NCBI GenBank assembly: GCA_003104895.1
Contig: PQAG01000023.1
Span: 1 to 5,048 of the forward strand
DNA from: Nitrosomonadales bacterium
GTDB taxonomy: Bacteria > Pseudomonadota > Gammaproteobacteria > Burkholderiales > Sulfuricellaceae
Direction of reading: 5' to 3'
DNA length: 5,048 bases
Shown: in pieces, positions 1-3,768 of the stretch
Numbering within the stretch: position 1 is the stretch's first letter
Layout: the number at the start of each line of letters is the position of its first letter
Translations under genes and position numbers: made by a program
The notes under the pieces: generated by a model
What the model saw: the letters and a program-made list of their open reading frames with translations, nothing else
Database searches by the model: none
What the model was told of the DNA's origin: nothing

Positions 1-23
1 TCGTGGCCAAGGTGATCGAGTAA
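1..23 (+). CDS. tuf: elongation factor Tu, C-terminal end only
   Basis: Reading from position 3 the codons give VAKVIE followed by TAA at 21-23. This is the usual C-terminus of proteobacterial EF-Tu, the GTPase that delivers aminoacyl-tRNA to the ribosome. Only six complete codons are visible, so the call rests on this short tail together with the context: a tuf gene directly before tRNA-Trp, secE and nusG is the standard arrangement in many Proteobacteria (tufB in E. coli). The rest of the gene lies left of the window. No U-rich intrinsic terminator follows on the + strand, so readthrough into tRNA-Trp is possible. Confidence 0.85.
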
Positions 24-29
24 AAAATT

Positions 30-90
30 GGTTAGGGGTGAGGCGAGAGGGGTGAGGCGGAAACCTGCCCCTCACGCCTCACCCCTAACC
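30..90. repeat. foldback element of 7-base units in the tuf/tRNA-Trp spacer
   Basis: The left arm 30-45 (GGTTAGGGGTGAGGCG) is perfectly complementary to 75-90, giving 16 uninterrupted pairs. After one A/A mismatch (46/74) six more pairs follow (47-52 with 68-73), with a central loop around 53-67. The arms are built from heptads: TTAGGGG, TGAGGCG, AGAGGGG, TGAGGCG on the left and TCACGCC, TCACCCC, TAACCCC on the right, with a further TCAC running on to 96. As a result GGGGTGAGGCG occurs twice, 14 bases apart (35-45 and 49-59). The element is flanked by A-runs at 22-27 and 97-103. It resembles the REP-like or mobile intergenic palindromes of many proteobacterial genomes, but whether it recurs in this genome cannot be seen here. 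Confidence 0.8.
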
Positions 91-104
91 CCTCACAAAA
101 AAAT

Positions 105-180
105 AGGCCAGTAGCTCAATTGGCAGAGTATCGGTCTCCAAAACCGAGGGTTGGGGGTTCGAGGCCCTCCTGGCCTGCCA
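105..180 (+). tRNA. trnW: tRNA-Trp, anticodon CCA, with encoded 3' CCA
   Basis: A complete cloverleaf folds by hand. The acceptor stem AGGCCAG (105-111) pairs with CTGGCCT (170-176) in seven pairs, followed by discriminator G177 and an encoded CCA at 178-180. The D stem is 114-117 with 126-129, ending in a G114-T129 wobble. The anticodon stem TCGGT/ACCGA (131-135/143-147) closes the loop CTCCAAA, with anticodon CCA at 138-140, which reads UGG. The variable loop is 148-152. The T stem 153-157/165-169 (one G-U pair) closes the loop TTCGAGG. Discriminator G and anticodon CCA are the usual identity of bacterial tRNA-Trp. The location between tuf and secE matches the common gene order, and the tRNA is probably cut from a longer tuf-secE-nusG or tRNA-secE transcript. 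Confidence 0.97.
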
Positions 181-185
181 TTCAC

Positions 186-229
186 AGCCGGCAATGCGGG
201 TGGTAAATGTTTTCCGCTTTGCAGTGGCT
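186..229 (+). other. imperfect hairpin between tRNA-Trp and secE
   Basis: The spacer can fold as AGCCG (186-190) with TGGCT (225-229), including one G-U pair, then a two-base bulge (223-224), GCAA (191-194) with TTGC (219-222), a T/T mismatch (195/218) and GCGG (196-199) with CCGC (214-217), around a 14-base loop. It starts six bases after the tRNA CCA end. A position directly behind a mature tRNA end would suit a role in separating the tRNA from the secE message or protecting the mRNA 5' end. That role is inference; only the complementarity is seen. Confidence 0.4.
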
Positions 230-241
230 AAATAAATACAC

Positions 242-595
242 ATGACAACAACAGACAAGATCAAGTTGGGCCTGGCATTCCTGCTGCTGATGGCAGGCGT
301 GGCCGGCTTTTACTATTTGGGCAATCAGGCTGCTGTGGTCCGGGTGCTTGTGGTGCTGGCGGGCGCGGCCGCCGCTGCGGGAGTGGCCTGGATGTCGCAG
401 CCGGGCAAGCAATTCCTTGCTTTCAGCAAGGAATCTGTTGCCGAGACGCGCAGGGTGGTATGGCCAACCCGCAAGGAAACAATGCAGACAACGGGTGTGG
501 TATTCCTGCTGGTTGTGGTTGTTGCCTTGTTTTTATGGGTCGTTGACGCCAGCCTGATGTGGCTGGTGCAGTTGCTGATGGGTCAGGGGGGCTAA
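242..595 (+). CDS. secE: preprotein translocase subunit SecE
   Basis: SecE is the small clamp subunit of the SecYEG channel in the inner membrane. The product is 117 residues, close to the 127-residue, three-helix E. coli form rather than the single-helix form of many other bacteria. Three hydrophobic stretches are visible at about residues 9-26, 30-50 and 85-112. Between the second and third lies the conserved cytoplasmic amphipathic and hinge segment, residues 64-80, with E68, R70, W74, P75 and R77 in the family pattern (SVAETRRVVWPTRKET). The start is forced: an in-frame TAA lies at 233-235, only two codons upstream. No Shine-Dalgarno sequence is visible; the 13 bases before ATG are A/T-rich. 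The stop TAA (593-595) shares base 595 with the nusG ATG, so the two genes are probably translationally coupled. Confidence 0.96.
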   Translation: MTTTDKIKLGLAFLLLMAGVAGFYYLGNQAAVVRVLVVLAGAAAAAGVAWMSQPGKQFLAFSKESVAETRRVVWPTRKETMQTTGVVFLLVVVVALFLWVVDASLMWLVQLLMGQGG

Positions 596-1128
596 TGTCG
601 AAACGCTGGTATGTGATTCACGCCTACTCGGGTTTCGAGAAGAGCGTGCAACGCGCATTGCTGGAGCGCATCGAGCGCGCCGGCATGCAGGACAAGTTTG
701 GCGAAATTCTGGTGCCGCTGGAAGAAGTGGTCGAGATGAAGGGTGGACAGAAGTCCATCAGCGAGCGCAAATTTTTCCCGGGCTACGTGCTGGCTCAAAT
801 GGAAATGACCGATGAGACCTGGCATCTGGTCAAGAGCACGCCCAAGGTGACCGGATTCGTGGGAGGCAGCGGCAACAAGCCCACCCCGATTACGGACAAG
901 GAAGTCGAGGCCATCCTGAAGCAGATTCAGGAAGGTGTGGAGAAGCCGAAGCCCAAGGTGTTGTTTGAAGTGGGAGAGTCGGTCCGTGTCACGGAAGGTC
1001 CGTTCAACGATTTCCACGGCAATGTGGAAGAAGTGAATTACGACAAGAACAAGTTGCGTGTGTCGGTGCTGATTTTCGGCCGTGCCACGCCAGTCGAGCT
1101 GGATTTCGGCCAGGTCGAAAAAGCATAA
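595..1128 (+). CDS. nusG: transcription termination/antitermination factor NusG
   Basis: NusG binds the RNA polymerase clamp, suppresses pausing, and links polymerase to Rho or to ribosomal S10. The product is 177 residues (E. coli 181). The N-terminal NGN domain covers about residues 3-115, with the characteristic WYVIHAYSG opening (5-13) and the FFPGY motif at 60-64. The C-terminal KOW domain starts near residue 124 (FEVGESVRV) and runs to the end, with the typical GPF and FGR...VELDF elements. The start at 595 is preferred over an in-frame ATG at 559: the latter would add 12 residues unlike the family, while 595 gives the standard MSKRWYV, has a G-rich ribosome site (AGGGGGG near 585-591) and overlaps the secE stop by one base. 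This is the last gene before the first ribosomal-protein leader. Confidence 0.97.
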   Translation: MSKRWYVIHAYSGFEKSVQRALLERIERAGMQDKFGEILVPLEEVVEMKGGQKSISERKFFPGYVLAQMEMTDETWHLVKSTPKVTGFVGGSGNKPTPITDKEVEAILKQIQEGVEKPKPKVLFEVGESVRVTEGPFNDFHGNVEEVNYDKNKLRVSVLIFGRATPVELDFGQVEKA

Positions 1129-1138
1129 CAAGCAGTGC

Positions 1139-1164
1139 GGAGCGCGGGGCTCCGGGCTGTTTTT
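1139..1164 (+). terminator. weak terminator-like hairpin after nusG
   Basis: Eleven bases after the nusG stop, GGAGC (1139-1143) can pair with GCTCC (1149-1153). In an alternative fold AGC-CGG (1141-1147) pairs with CCG-GCT (1152-1158). A five-base T-run sits at 1160-1164. Stems are short and the two folds compete, so this would be a leaky terminator or pause at best. A second small hairpin follows (1170-1176 with 1182-1188). It may separate secE-nusG from rplK-rplA transcription, which in E. coli has its own promoter in this gap; I find no convincing promoter hexamers here. Confidence 0.35.
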
Positions 1165-1201
1165 AAGGGCGCGCTTCATTGAGGCGCGTGCAATACGGGA
1201 A

Positions 1202-1263
1202 GGCTGACAGCTTCAGGCGCGGTTTCATCGTGCCGGAAAGCCCCGGTTTCCAGTCTGTCGGCC
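1202..1263 (+). promoter_or_regulatory. structured rplK leader, candidate L1 repressor site
   Basis: A nine-pair stem joins GGCTGACAG (1202-1210) to CTGTCGGCC (1255-1263), with one T-G wobble. Inside it GGAAA (1235-1239) pairs with TTTCC (1247-1251), and CGG (1220-1222) can pair with CCG (1233-1235). The fold ends 15 bases before the rplK Shine-Dalgarno sequence. In E. coli, free L1 represses translation of rplK-rplA by binding a leader RNA that imitates its 23S site, so a helix with a large asymmetric loop in this position is a fair candidate. The segment CCAGTCTG (1250-1257) also occurs, as I recall it, in the L1-binding helix 77/78 region of E. coli 23S rRNA, but eight bases is weak evidence. 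Confidence 0.45.
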
Positions 1264-1278
1264 GCTAGACCCATACAC

Positions 1279-1284
1279 AAGGAG
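1279..1284 (+). promoter_or_regulatory. rplK ribosome binding site deciding a GTG start
   Basis: AAGGAG lies eight bases before GTG at 1293 and is the strongest Shine-Dalgarno sequence in the left half of the window. It fixes GTG 1293 as the start and gives the standard MAKKIIGYIKL beginning of L11. Confidence 0.85.
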
Positions 1285-1292
1285 TAGTTGAA

Positions 1293-1727
1293 GTGGCAAA
1301 GAAAATCATAGGCTACATCAAGCTGCAGGTTCCGGCCGGCAAGGCCAACCCCAGCCCCCCCATTGGCCCGGCTCTGGGCCAGCGTGGTTTGAACATCATG
1401 GAATTCTGCAAGGCGTTCAACGCCGCAACGCAGGGCGTCGAGGTCGGCCTGCCGATTCCGGTGGTGATTACCGCTTACGCGGACAAGAGCTTCACCTTCG
1501 TCATGAAGACCCCGCCCGCAACCGTGCTGATCAAGAAGGCATCCGGCGTGCAGAAGGGCAGCCCGCGTCCCCATACCGACAAGGTTGGCAAGCTGACGCG
1601 CGCTCAGGCGGAAGAAATCGCCAAGACAAAAATGCCCGACCTGACCGCGTCCGACATGGATGCCGCTGTTCGCACCATTGCTGGCAGTGCGCGCAGCATG
1701 GGTATTGAAGTTGAAGGGGTGGTGTGA
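1293..1727 (+). CDS. rplK: 50S ribosomal protein L11
   Basis: L11 binds helices 43/44 of 23S rRNA at the base of the L7/L12 stalk, supports factor-dependent GTP hydrolysis and is needed for RelA activation. The product is 144 residues (E. coli 142). The N-terminal domain, residues 1-70, carries the proline-rich segment 20-29 with P23 and P26, the positions known for thiostrepton sensitivity, followed by GQRGLNIMEFCKAFN. The C-terminal RNA-binding domain, about 75-144, has the GSPRPHTDKVG turn and the closing helix before RSMGIEVEGVV. R31 replaces the Q found at this place in E. coli. Translation starts at GTG, supported by AAGGAG eight bases upstream. The stop is separated from the rplA ATG by one base, which fits coupled translation and joint repression by L1. 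Confidence 0.98.
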   Translation: MAKKIIGYIKLQVPAGKANPSPPIGPALGQRGLNIMEFCKAFNAATQGVEVGLPIPVVITAYADKSFTFVMKTPPATVLIKKASGVQKGSPRPHTDKVGKLTRAQAEEIAKTKMPDLTASDMDAAVRTIAGSARSMGIEVEGVV

Positions 1728-1728
1728 C

Positions 1729-2424
1729 ATGGCAAAATTATCGAAAAGAATGAAGGCAATCAAGGGTTCAGTGGATCGTACCAGGCTGTATCCCCTGGCA
1801 GATGCGCTGACTCTGGTGAAGAAGAACGCCACTGCGAAATTTGATGAGTCCGTGGACGTGGCCGTGAACCTGGGTATTGATGCACGCAAATCGGACCAGC
1901 TGGTGCGCGGTTCTGTGGTGCTGCCCCGTGGCACCGGCAAGACTGTGCGCGTAGCGGTGTTTGCGCAAGGCGACAATGCCAAGGCGGCCAAGGATGCGGG
2001 TGCGGATATCGTCGGTTTTGACGACCTGGCCGCCGATGTCAAGGCTGGCAAGATGGATTTCGACGTCGTGATCGCAACGCCGGACGCAATGCGCGTTGTC
2101 GGCGCGCTGGGCCAGATCCTCGGTCCGCGCGGCCTGATGCCGAACCCGAAAGTCGGTACCGTGACCCCCAACGTGGCTGAAGCGGTCAAGAACGCCAAAG
2201 CCGGCCAGGTTCAATACCGTACCGACAAGGGCGGCATCGTGCAATGCACGATCGGACGCGCTTCCTTTGGCGAGGATGCGCTCAAGGAAAACCTGCTGGC
2301 TCTGGTTGAGGCATTGAACAAAGCCAAGCCGGCCGCGTCGAAGGGTGTATATCTGAAGAGAATCGCTGTCTCCAGTACGATGGGGGCAGGTGTCCGCGTG
2401 GACCAGTCCACGCTGACTGCTTAA
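1729..2424 (+). CDS. rplA: 50S ribosomal protein L1
   Basis: L1 forms the mobile L1 stalk that guides deacylated tRNA out of the E site, and it represses its own operon. The product is 231 residues (E. coli 234). It starts MAKLSKRMK, has the conserved KFDESVDVAVNLGID segment at about 39-53, and the family signature GPRGLMPNPKVGTVTP at residues 132-147 in the second domain, ending SSTMGAGVRVDQSTL. An in-frame ATG at 1660 would extend the protein by 23 residues into the rplK frame and is rejected. ATG 1729 directly follows the rplK stop after one base and has a GAAGGGG ribosome site at about 1713-1719, within the end of rplK. Genes rplK and rplA therefore form one coupled unit. Confidence 0.98.
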   Translation: MAKLSKRMKAIKGSVDRTRLYPLADALTLVKKNATAKFDESVDVAVNLGIDARKSDQLVRGSVVLPRGTGKTVRVAVFAQGDNAKAAKDAGADIVGFDDLAADVKAGKMDFDVVIATPDAMRVVGALGQILGPRGLMPNPKVGTVTPNVAEAVKNAKAGQVQYRTDKGGIVQCTIGRASFGEDALKENLLALVEALNKAKPAASKGVYLKRIAVSSTMGAGVRVDQSTLTA

Positions 2425-2435
2425 GGATTGGGGAT

Positions 2436-2453
2436 GCCGGCGCTTGCGCCGGC
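2436..2453 (+). other. strong GC hairpin after rplA
   Basis: GCCGGCG (2436-2442) and CGCCGGC (2447-2453) form a perfect seven-pair stem with a CTTG tetraloop, 11 bases after the rplA stop. The following bases (TTCAGTCC) are not a T-run, so a simple intrinsic terminator is not supported. A 3' end stabiliser for the rplK-rplA message, a pause site or a barrier between the two regulated units are possible. Confidence 0.65.
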
Positions 2454-2500
2454 TTCAGTCCAAGACCGTGGGGACCGTGAATTTCATTTCAAGGTTTAAT

Positions 2501-2616
2501 AGCCGGGCAGCAGGCAGGCTCCCTACGCAGACGGTGTAACCCCGTGAAAGAATGCCGGGTAATGCTCCATGTCATGAAGCATTACCCAGGATGTTGGGCT
2601 GTAACAGGCAAAACAC
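2501..2616 (+). promoter_or_regulatory. rplJ leader, candidate L10(L12)4 autoregulatory site
   Basis: This part of the 271-base rplA-rplJ spacer is packed with structure: ACGG/CCGT (2531-2534 with 2542-2545) and a perfect ten-pair stem GGGTAATGCT (2557-2566) with AGCATTACCC (2578-2587), extended by three more pairs past a C/A mismatch. Straight after it comes CCAGGATGTTGG (2586-2597), identical to a stretch at the helix 42/43 junction of E. coli 23S rRNA as I recall it, in the L10/L11 binding region. In E. coli the L10-L12 complex represses rplJ-rplL by binding such a leader far upstream of the start, and leaders of this type are known widely (Rfam L10_leader). Position and rRNA likeness both support the call; exact binding bases are inferred. 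Confidence 0.65.
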
Positions 2617-2644
2617 AGGAATTCTGATCAGGTCGCCGTAAGGT

Positions 2645-2666
2645 GGCATATGTGAATGCATATGCC
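2645..2666 (+). other. hairpin just upstream of the rplJ ribosome site
   Basis: GGCATATG (2645-2652) pairs perfectly with CATATGCC (2659-2666) around a six-base loop, ending 14 bases before the Shine-Dalgarno sequence of rplJ. A neighbouring GCC (2635-2637) could compete for the GGC of the left arm. This looks like the ribosome-proximal element that could relay L10 binding upstream to the start site, but the relay is inference. Confidence 0.6.
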
Positions 2667-2680
2667 GTTTGTTGGCTTGA

Positions 2681-2686
2681 TAGGAG
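2681..2686 (+). promoter_or_regulatory. rplJ ribosome binding site deciding a GTG start
   Basis: TAGGAG lies nine bases before GTG 2696. It fixes the start and gives MSLNLDDKK, matching the usual L10 beginning. Confidence 0.85.
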
Positions 2687-2695
2687 AAAAGACTC

Positions 2696-3187
2696 GTGAG
2701 TCTCAATCTGGATGATAAAAAAGCCGTCGTTGCCGAGGTTGCGGAGCAGATTGCCAAGGCTCAGACCGTAGTTCTGGCTGAGTACAGTGGCATTGAAGTC
2801 CCCAACATGACCGTGCTGCGCAGCAAAGCCCGTGATGCGGGTGTATATCTGCGCGTGGTGAAGAATACCCTCGTGCGTCGTGCTGTCGCAGACACCCCGT
2901 TCGCTCCTTTGGCTGAACAGATGACCGGTCCGCTGATCTATGGTATTTCGGCTGACCCGGTAGCTGCCGCCAAGGTGTTGAACGATTTTGCGAAGGGCAA
3001 CGACAAGCTGGTGCTGAAAGCGGGCTCTTACGCCGGCAAGGTGCTGGACAAGGCAGGCGTGCAAGCGCTGGCCTCAATCCCGAGCCGCGACGAACTGCTG
3101 GCGAAACTGCTGGGCGTCATGAAGGCCCCTGTGTCCGGCTTTGCCGGTGCAATGGCTGCTCTGGCCAAACAGCGCGAAACCGCCTGA
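2696..3187 (+). CDS. rplJ: 50S ribosomal protein L10
   Basis: L10 anchors the L7/L12 dimers to 23S rRNA next to L11 and, with L12, represses its own mRNA. The product is 163 residues (E. coli 165). The RNA-binding N-terminal domain includes VLAEYSGIEV at about 26-35 and the signature segment RDAGVYLRVVKNTLVRRA near 46-63. The C-terminal helix from about residue 131 (DELLAKLLGVMKAP) to the end is the L12-docking part; its length is like that of E. coli, which carries two L12 dimers, so two are expected here too. It starts at GTG with TAGGAG nine bases upstream, after a long structured leader. Gene rplL follows after 53 bases, which contain a small CGCG hairpin (3190-3193/3198-3201) and no terminator. 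Confidence 0.98.
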   Translation: MSLNLDDKKAVVAEVAEQIAKAQTVVLAEYSGIEVPNMTVLRSKARDAGVYLRVVKNTLVRRAVADTPFAPLAEQMTGPLIYGISADPVAAAKVLNDFAKGNDKLVLKAGSYAGKVLDKAGVQALASIPSRDELLAKLLGVMKAPVSGFAGAMAALAKQRETA

Positions 3188-3240
3188 TCCGCGAAGCCGC
3201 GTAATTAATTTGTCTCAAGATTTGAATTAGGAGTATTGAA

Positions 3241-3618
3241 ATGGCTGTTACTGCAGAAGACATTCTCGAAGCCGTAGGCGCAATGACTGTAATGGAACTG
3301 AATGACCTGGTTAAGGCATTTGAAGAAAAATTCGGCGTTTCTGCCGCGTCCATGGCAATTGCCGCACCGGGTGCCGGTGCTGGCGCTGCCGCTGCCGCTG
3401 AAGAAAAGACCGAATTTGACGTCATCCTGACCGGCGCTGGCGAAAACAAGGTGAACACCATCAAGGTGGTTCGCACCATCACCGGCCTGGGCCTGAAAGA
3501 AGCCAAGGACCTGGTGGACGGCGCTCCGAAGGCTGTCAAGGAAGGCATTTCCAAGGCTGATGCTGATGCTGTTGCCAAGCAGCTGATCGAAGCCGGCGCA
3601 ACTTGCGAAGTCAAGTAA
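3241..3618 (+). CDS. rplL: 50S ribosomal protein L7/L12
   Basis: L7/L12 is the multicopy stalk protein that recruits and stimulates the translational GTPases. The product is 125 residues (E. coli 121). It shows the three expected parts: the N-terminal dimerisation and L10-binding helices (about 1-33), a flexible hinge of Ala and Gly with one Pro (about 35-53), and the globular C-terminal domain from about residue 55 with the factor-binding face TGLGLKEAKDLVDGAPKAVKEG. C122 lies in the last strand (ATCEVK); E. coli L12 has no cysteine. The ribosome site AGGAG (3229-3233) sits seven bases before ATG and is a near-ideal match, fitting the need for several L12 copies per ribosome. It is followed by a terminator-like attenuator that would reduce transcription into rpoB. 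Confidence 0.98.
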   Translation: MAVTAEDILEAVGAMTVMELNDLVKAFEEKFGVSAASMAIAAPGAGAGAAAAAEEKTEFDVILTGAGENKVNTIKVVRTITGLGLKEAKDLVDGAPKAVKEGISKADADAVAKQLIEAGATCEVK

Positions 3619-3639
3619 TCCGTAGTTGAAGCACGGATT
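3617..3639 (+). other. hairpin overlapping the rplL stop codon
   Basis: AATCCGT (3617-3623) pairs with ACGGATT (3633-3639) in seven pairs around a nine-base loop. It includes the last two bases of the rplL TAA and ends one base before the terminator stem. A translating ribosome at the stop would block it, so it could respond to rplL translation; this is inference. Confidence 0.45.
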
Positions 3640-3640
3640 C

Positions 3641-3668
3641 AGGCTGGTGGGAAACCACCAGCCTTTTT
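3641..3668 (+). terminator. intrinsic terminator/attenuator between rplL and rpoB
   Basis: A perfect ten-pair stem AGGCTGGTGG (3641-3650) with CCACCAGCCT (3655-3664) is closed by a GAAA (GNRA) tetraloop and runs into five T residues (3664-3668). This is a textbook rho-independent terminator. In E. coli the equivalent site is a partial terminator that lets a minor fraction of polymerases continue into rpoBC, which explains the excess of L12 over beta. The same role is inferred here, since no clear promoter is seen before rpoB. Confidence 0.93.
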
Positions 3669-3696
3669 CCGTTTATTTGTGCGCCACCGTAGAAGC

Positions 3697-3733
3697 TAGA
3701 AGAAACGCAGCGGGCGACGCTTCGTTTCTTCTA
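3697..3733 (+). promoter_or_regulatory. long hairpin in the rpoB leader, candidate RNase III site
   Basis: TAGAAGAAACG (3697-3707) pairs perfectly with CGTTTCTTCTA (3723-3733). After a C/T mismatch, four more pairs (3709-3712 with 3718-3721) close a five-base loop. The 16-position helix lies 36 bases before the rpoB start. In E. coli the rplL-rpoB spacer is cut by RNase III, so a double-stranded RNA of this kind in the same spacer is a good candidate for the same processing. The helix is short for RNase III, and its use is inferred from position and shape only. Confidence 0.5.
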
Positions 3734-3758
3734 TCCTCTGCTGCAGCAGGTACTCCAT

Positions 3759-3762
3759 GGAG
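3759..3762 (+). promoter_or_regulatory. rpoB ribosome binding site choosing between two in-frame ATGs
   Basis: GGAG lies six bases before ATG 3769. Its first base is the last base of another in-frame ATG at 3757 (reading MEIS before MSYSF). The GGAG and the family N-terminus favour 3769. Confidence 0.7.
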
Positions 3763-3768
3763 ATCTCA

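Noticed and set aside
30..104. The foldback as an intrinsic terminator for tuf on the + strand
   Set aside because: The stem is followed by TCAC and a run of A, not T. A T-run behind the stem exists only on the minus strand (complement of 22-27), where no gene is seen to need it.
559..594. Upstream in-frame ATG extending NusG by 12 residues
   Set aside because: The extra residues lie inside the secE coding sequence and do not match the NusG family; ATG 595 gives the standard MSKRWYV start.
1660..1728. Upstream in-frame ATG extending L1 by 23 residues
   Set aside because: The extension is a frame-shifted reading of the end of rplK; ATG 1729 gives the standard L1 start right after the rplK stop.
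1176..2198. A 340-codon open frame on the minus strand opposite rplK and rplA
   Set aside because: It lies antisense to two certain ribosomal genes, its product is low-complexity (rich in Ala, Ser, Thr, Arg) with no recognisable domain, and it is explained by the codon bias of the + strand genes. The same holds for the minus-strand frames at 592-1179, 1768-2244, 2582-3064, 3117-3614, 3778-4230 and 4234-4602.
2471..2500. Possible rplJ promoter with TTTAAT (2495-2500) as -10
   Set aside because: No acceptable -35 hexamer is found 16-18 bases upstream (GGACCG or similar), so it is not reported as a feature although E. coli has a promoter in this gap.
3190..3201. CGCG hairpin in the rplJ-rplL gap
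   Set aside because: Only four pairs with a four-base loop and no T-run follows; a stem this short is expected by chance.
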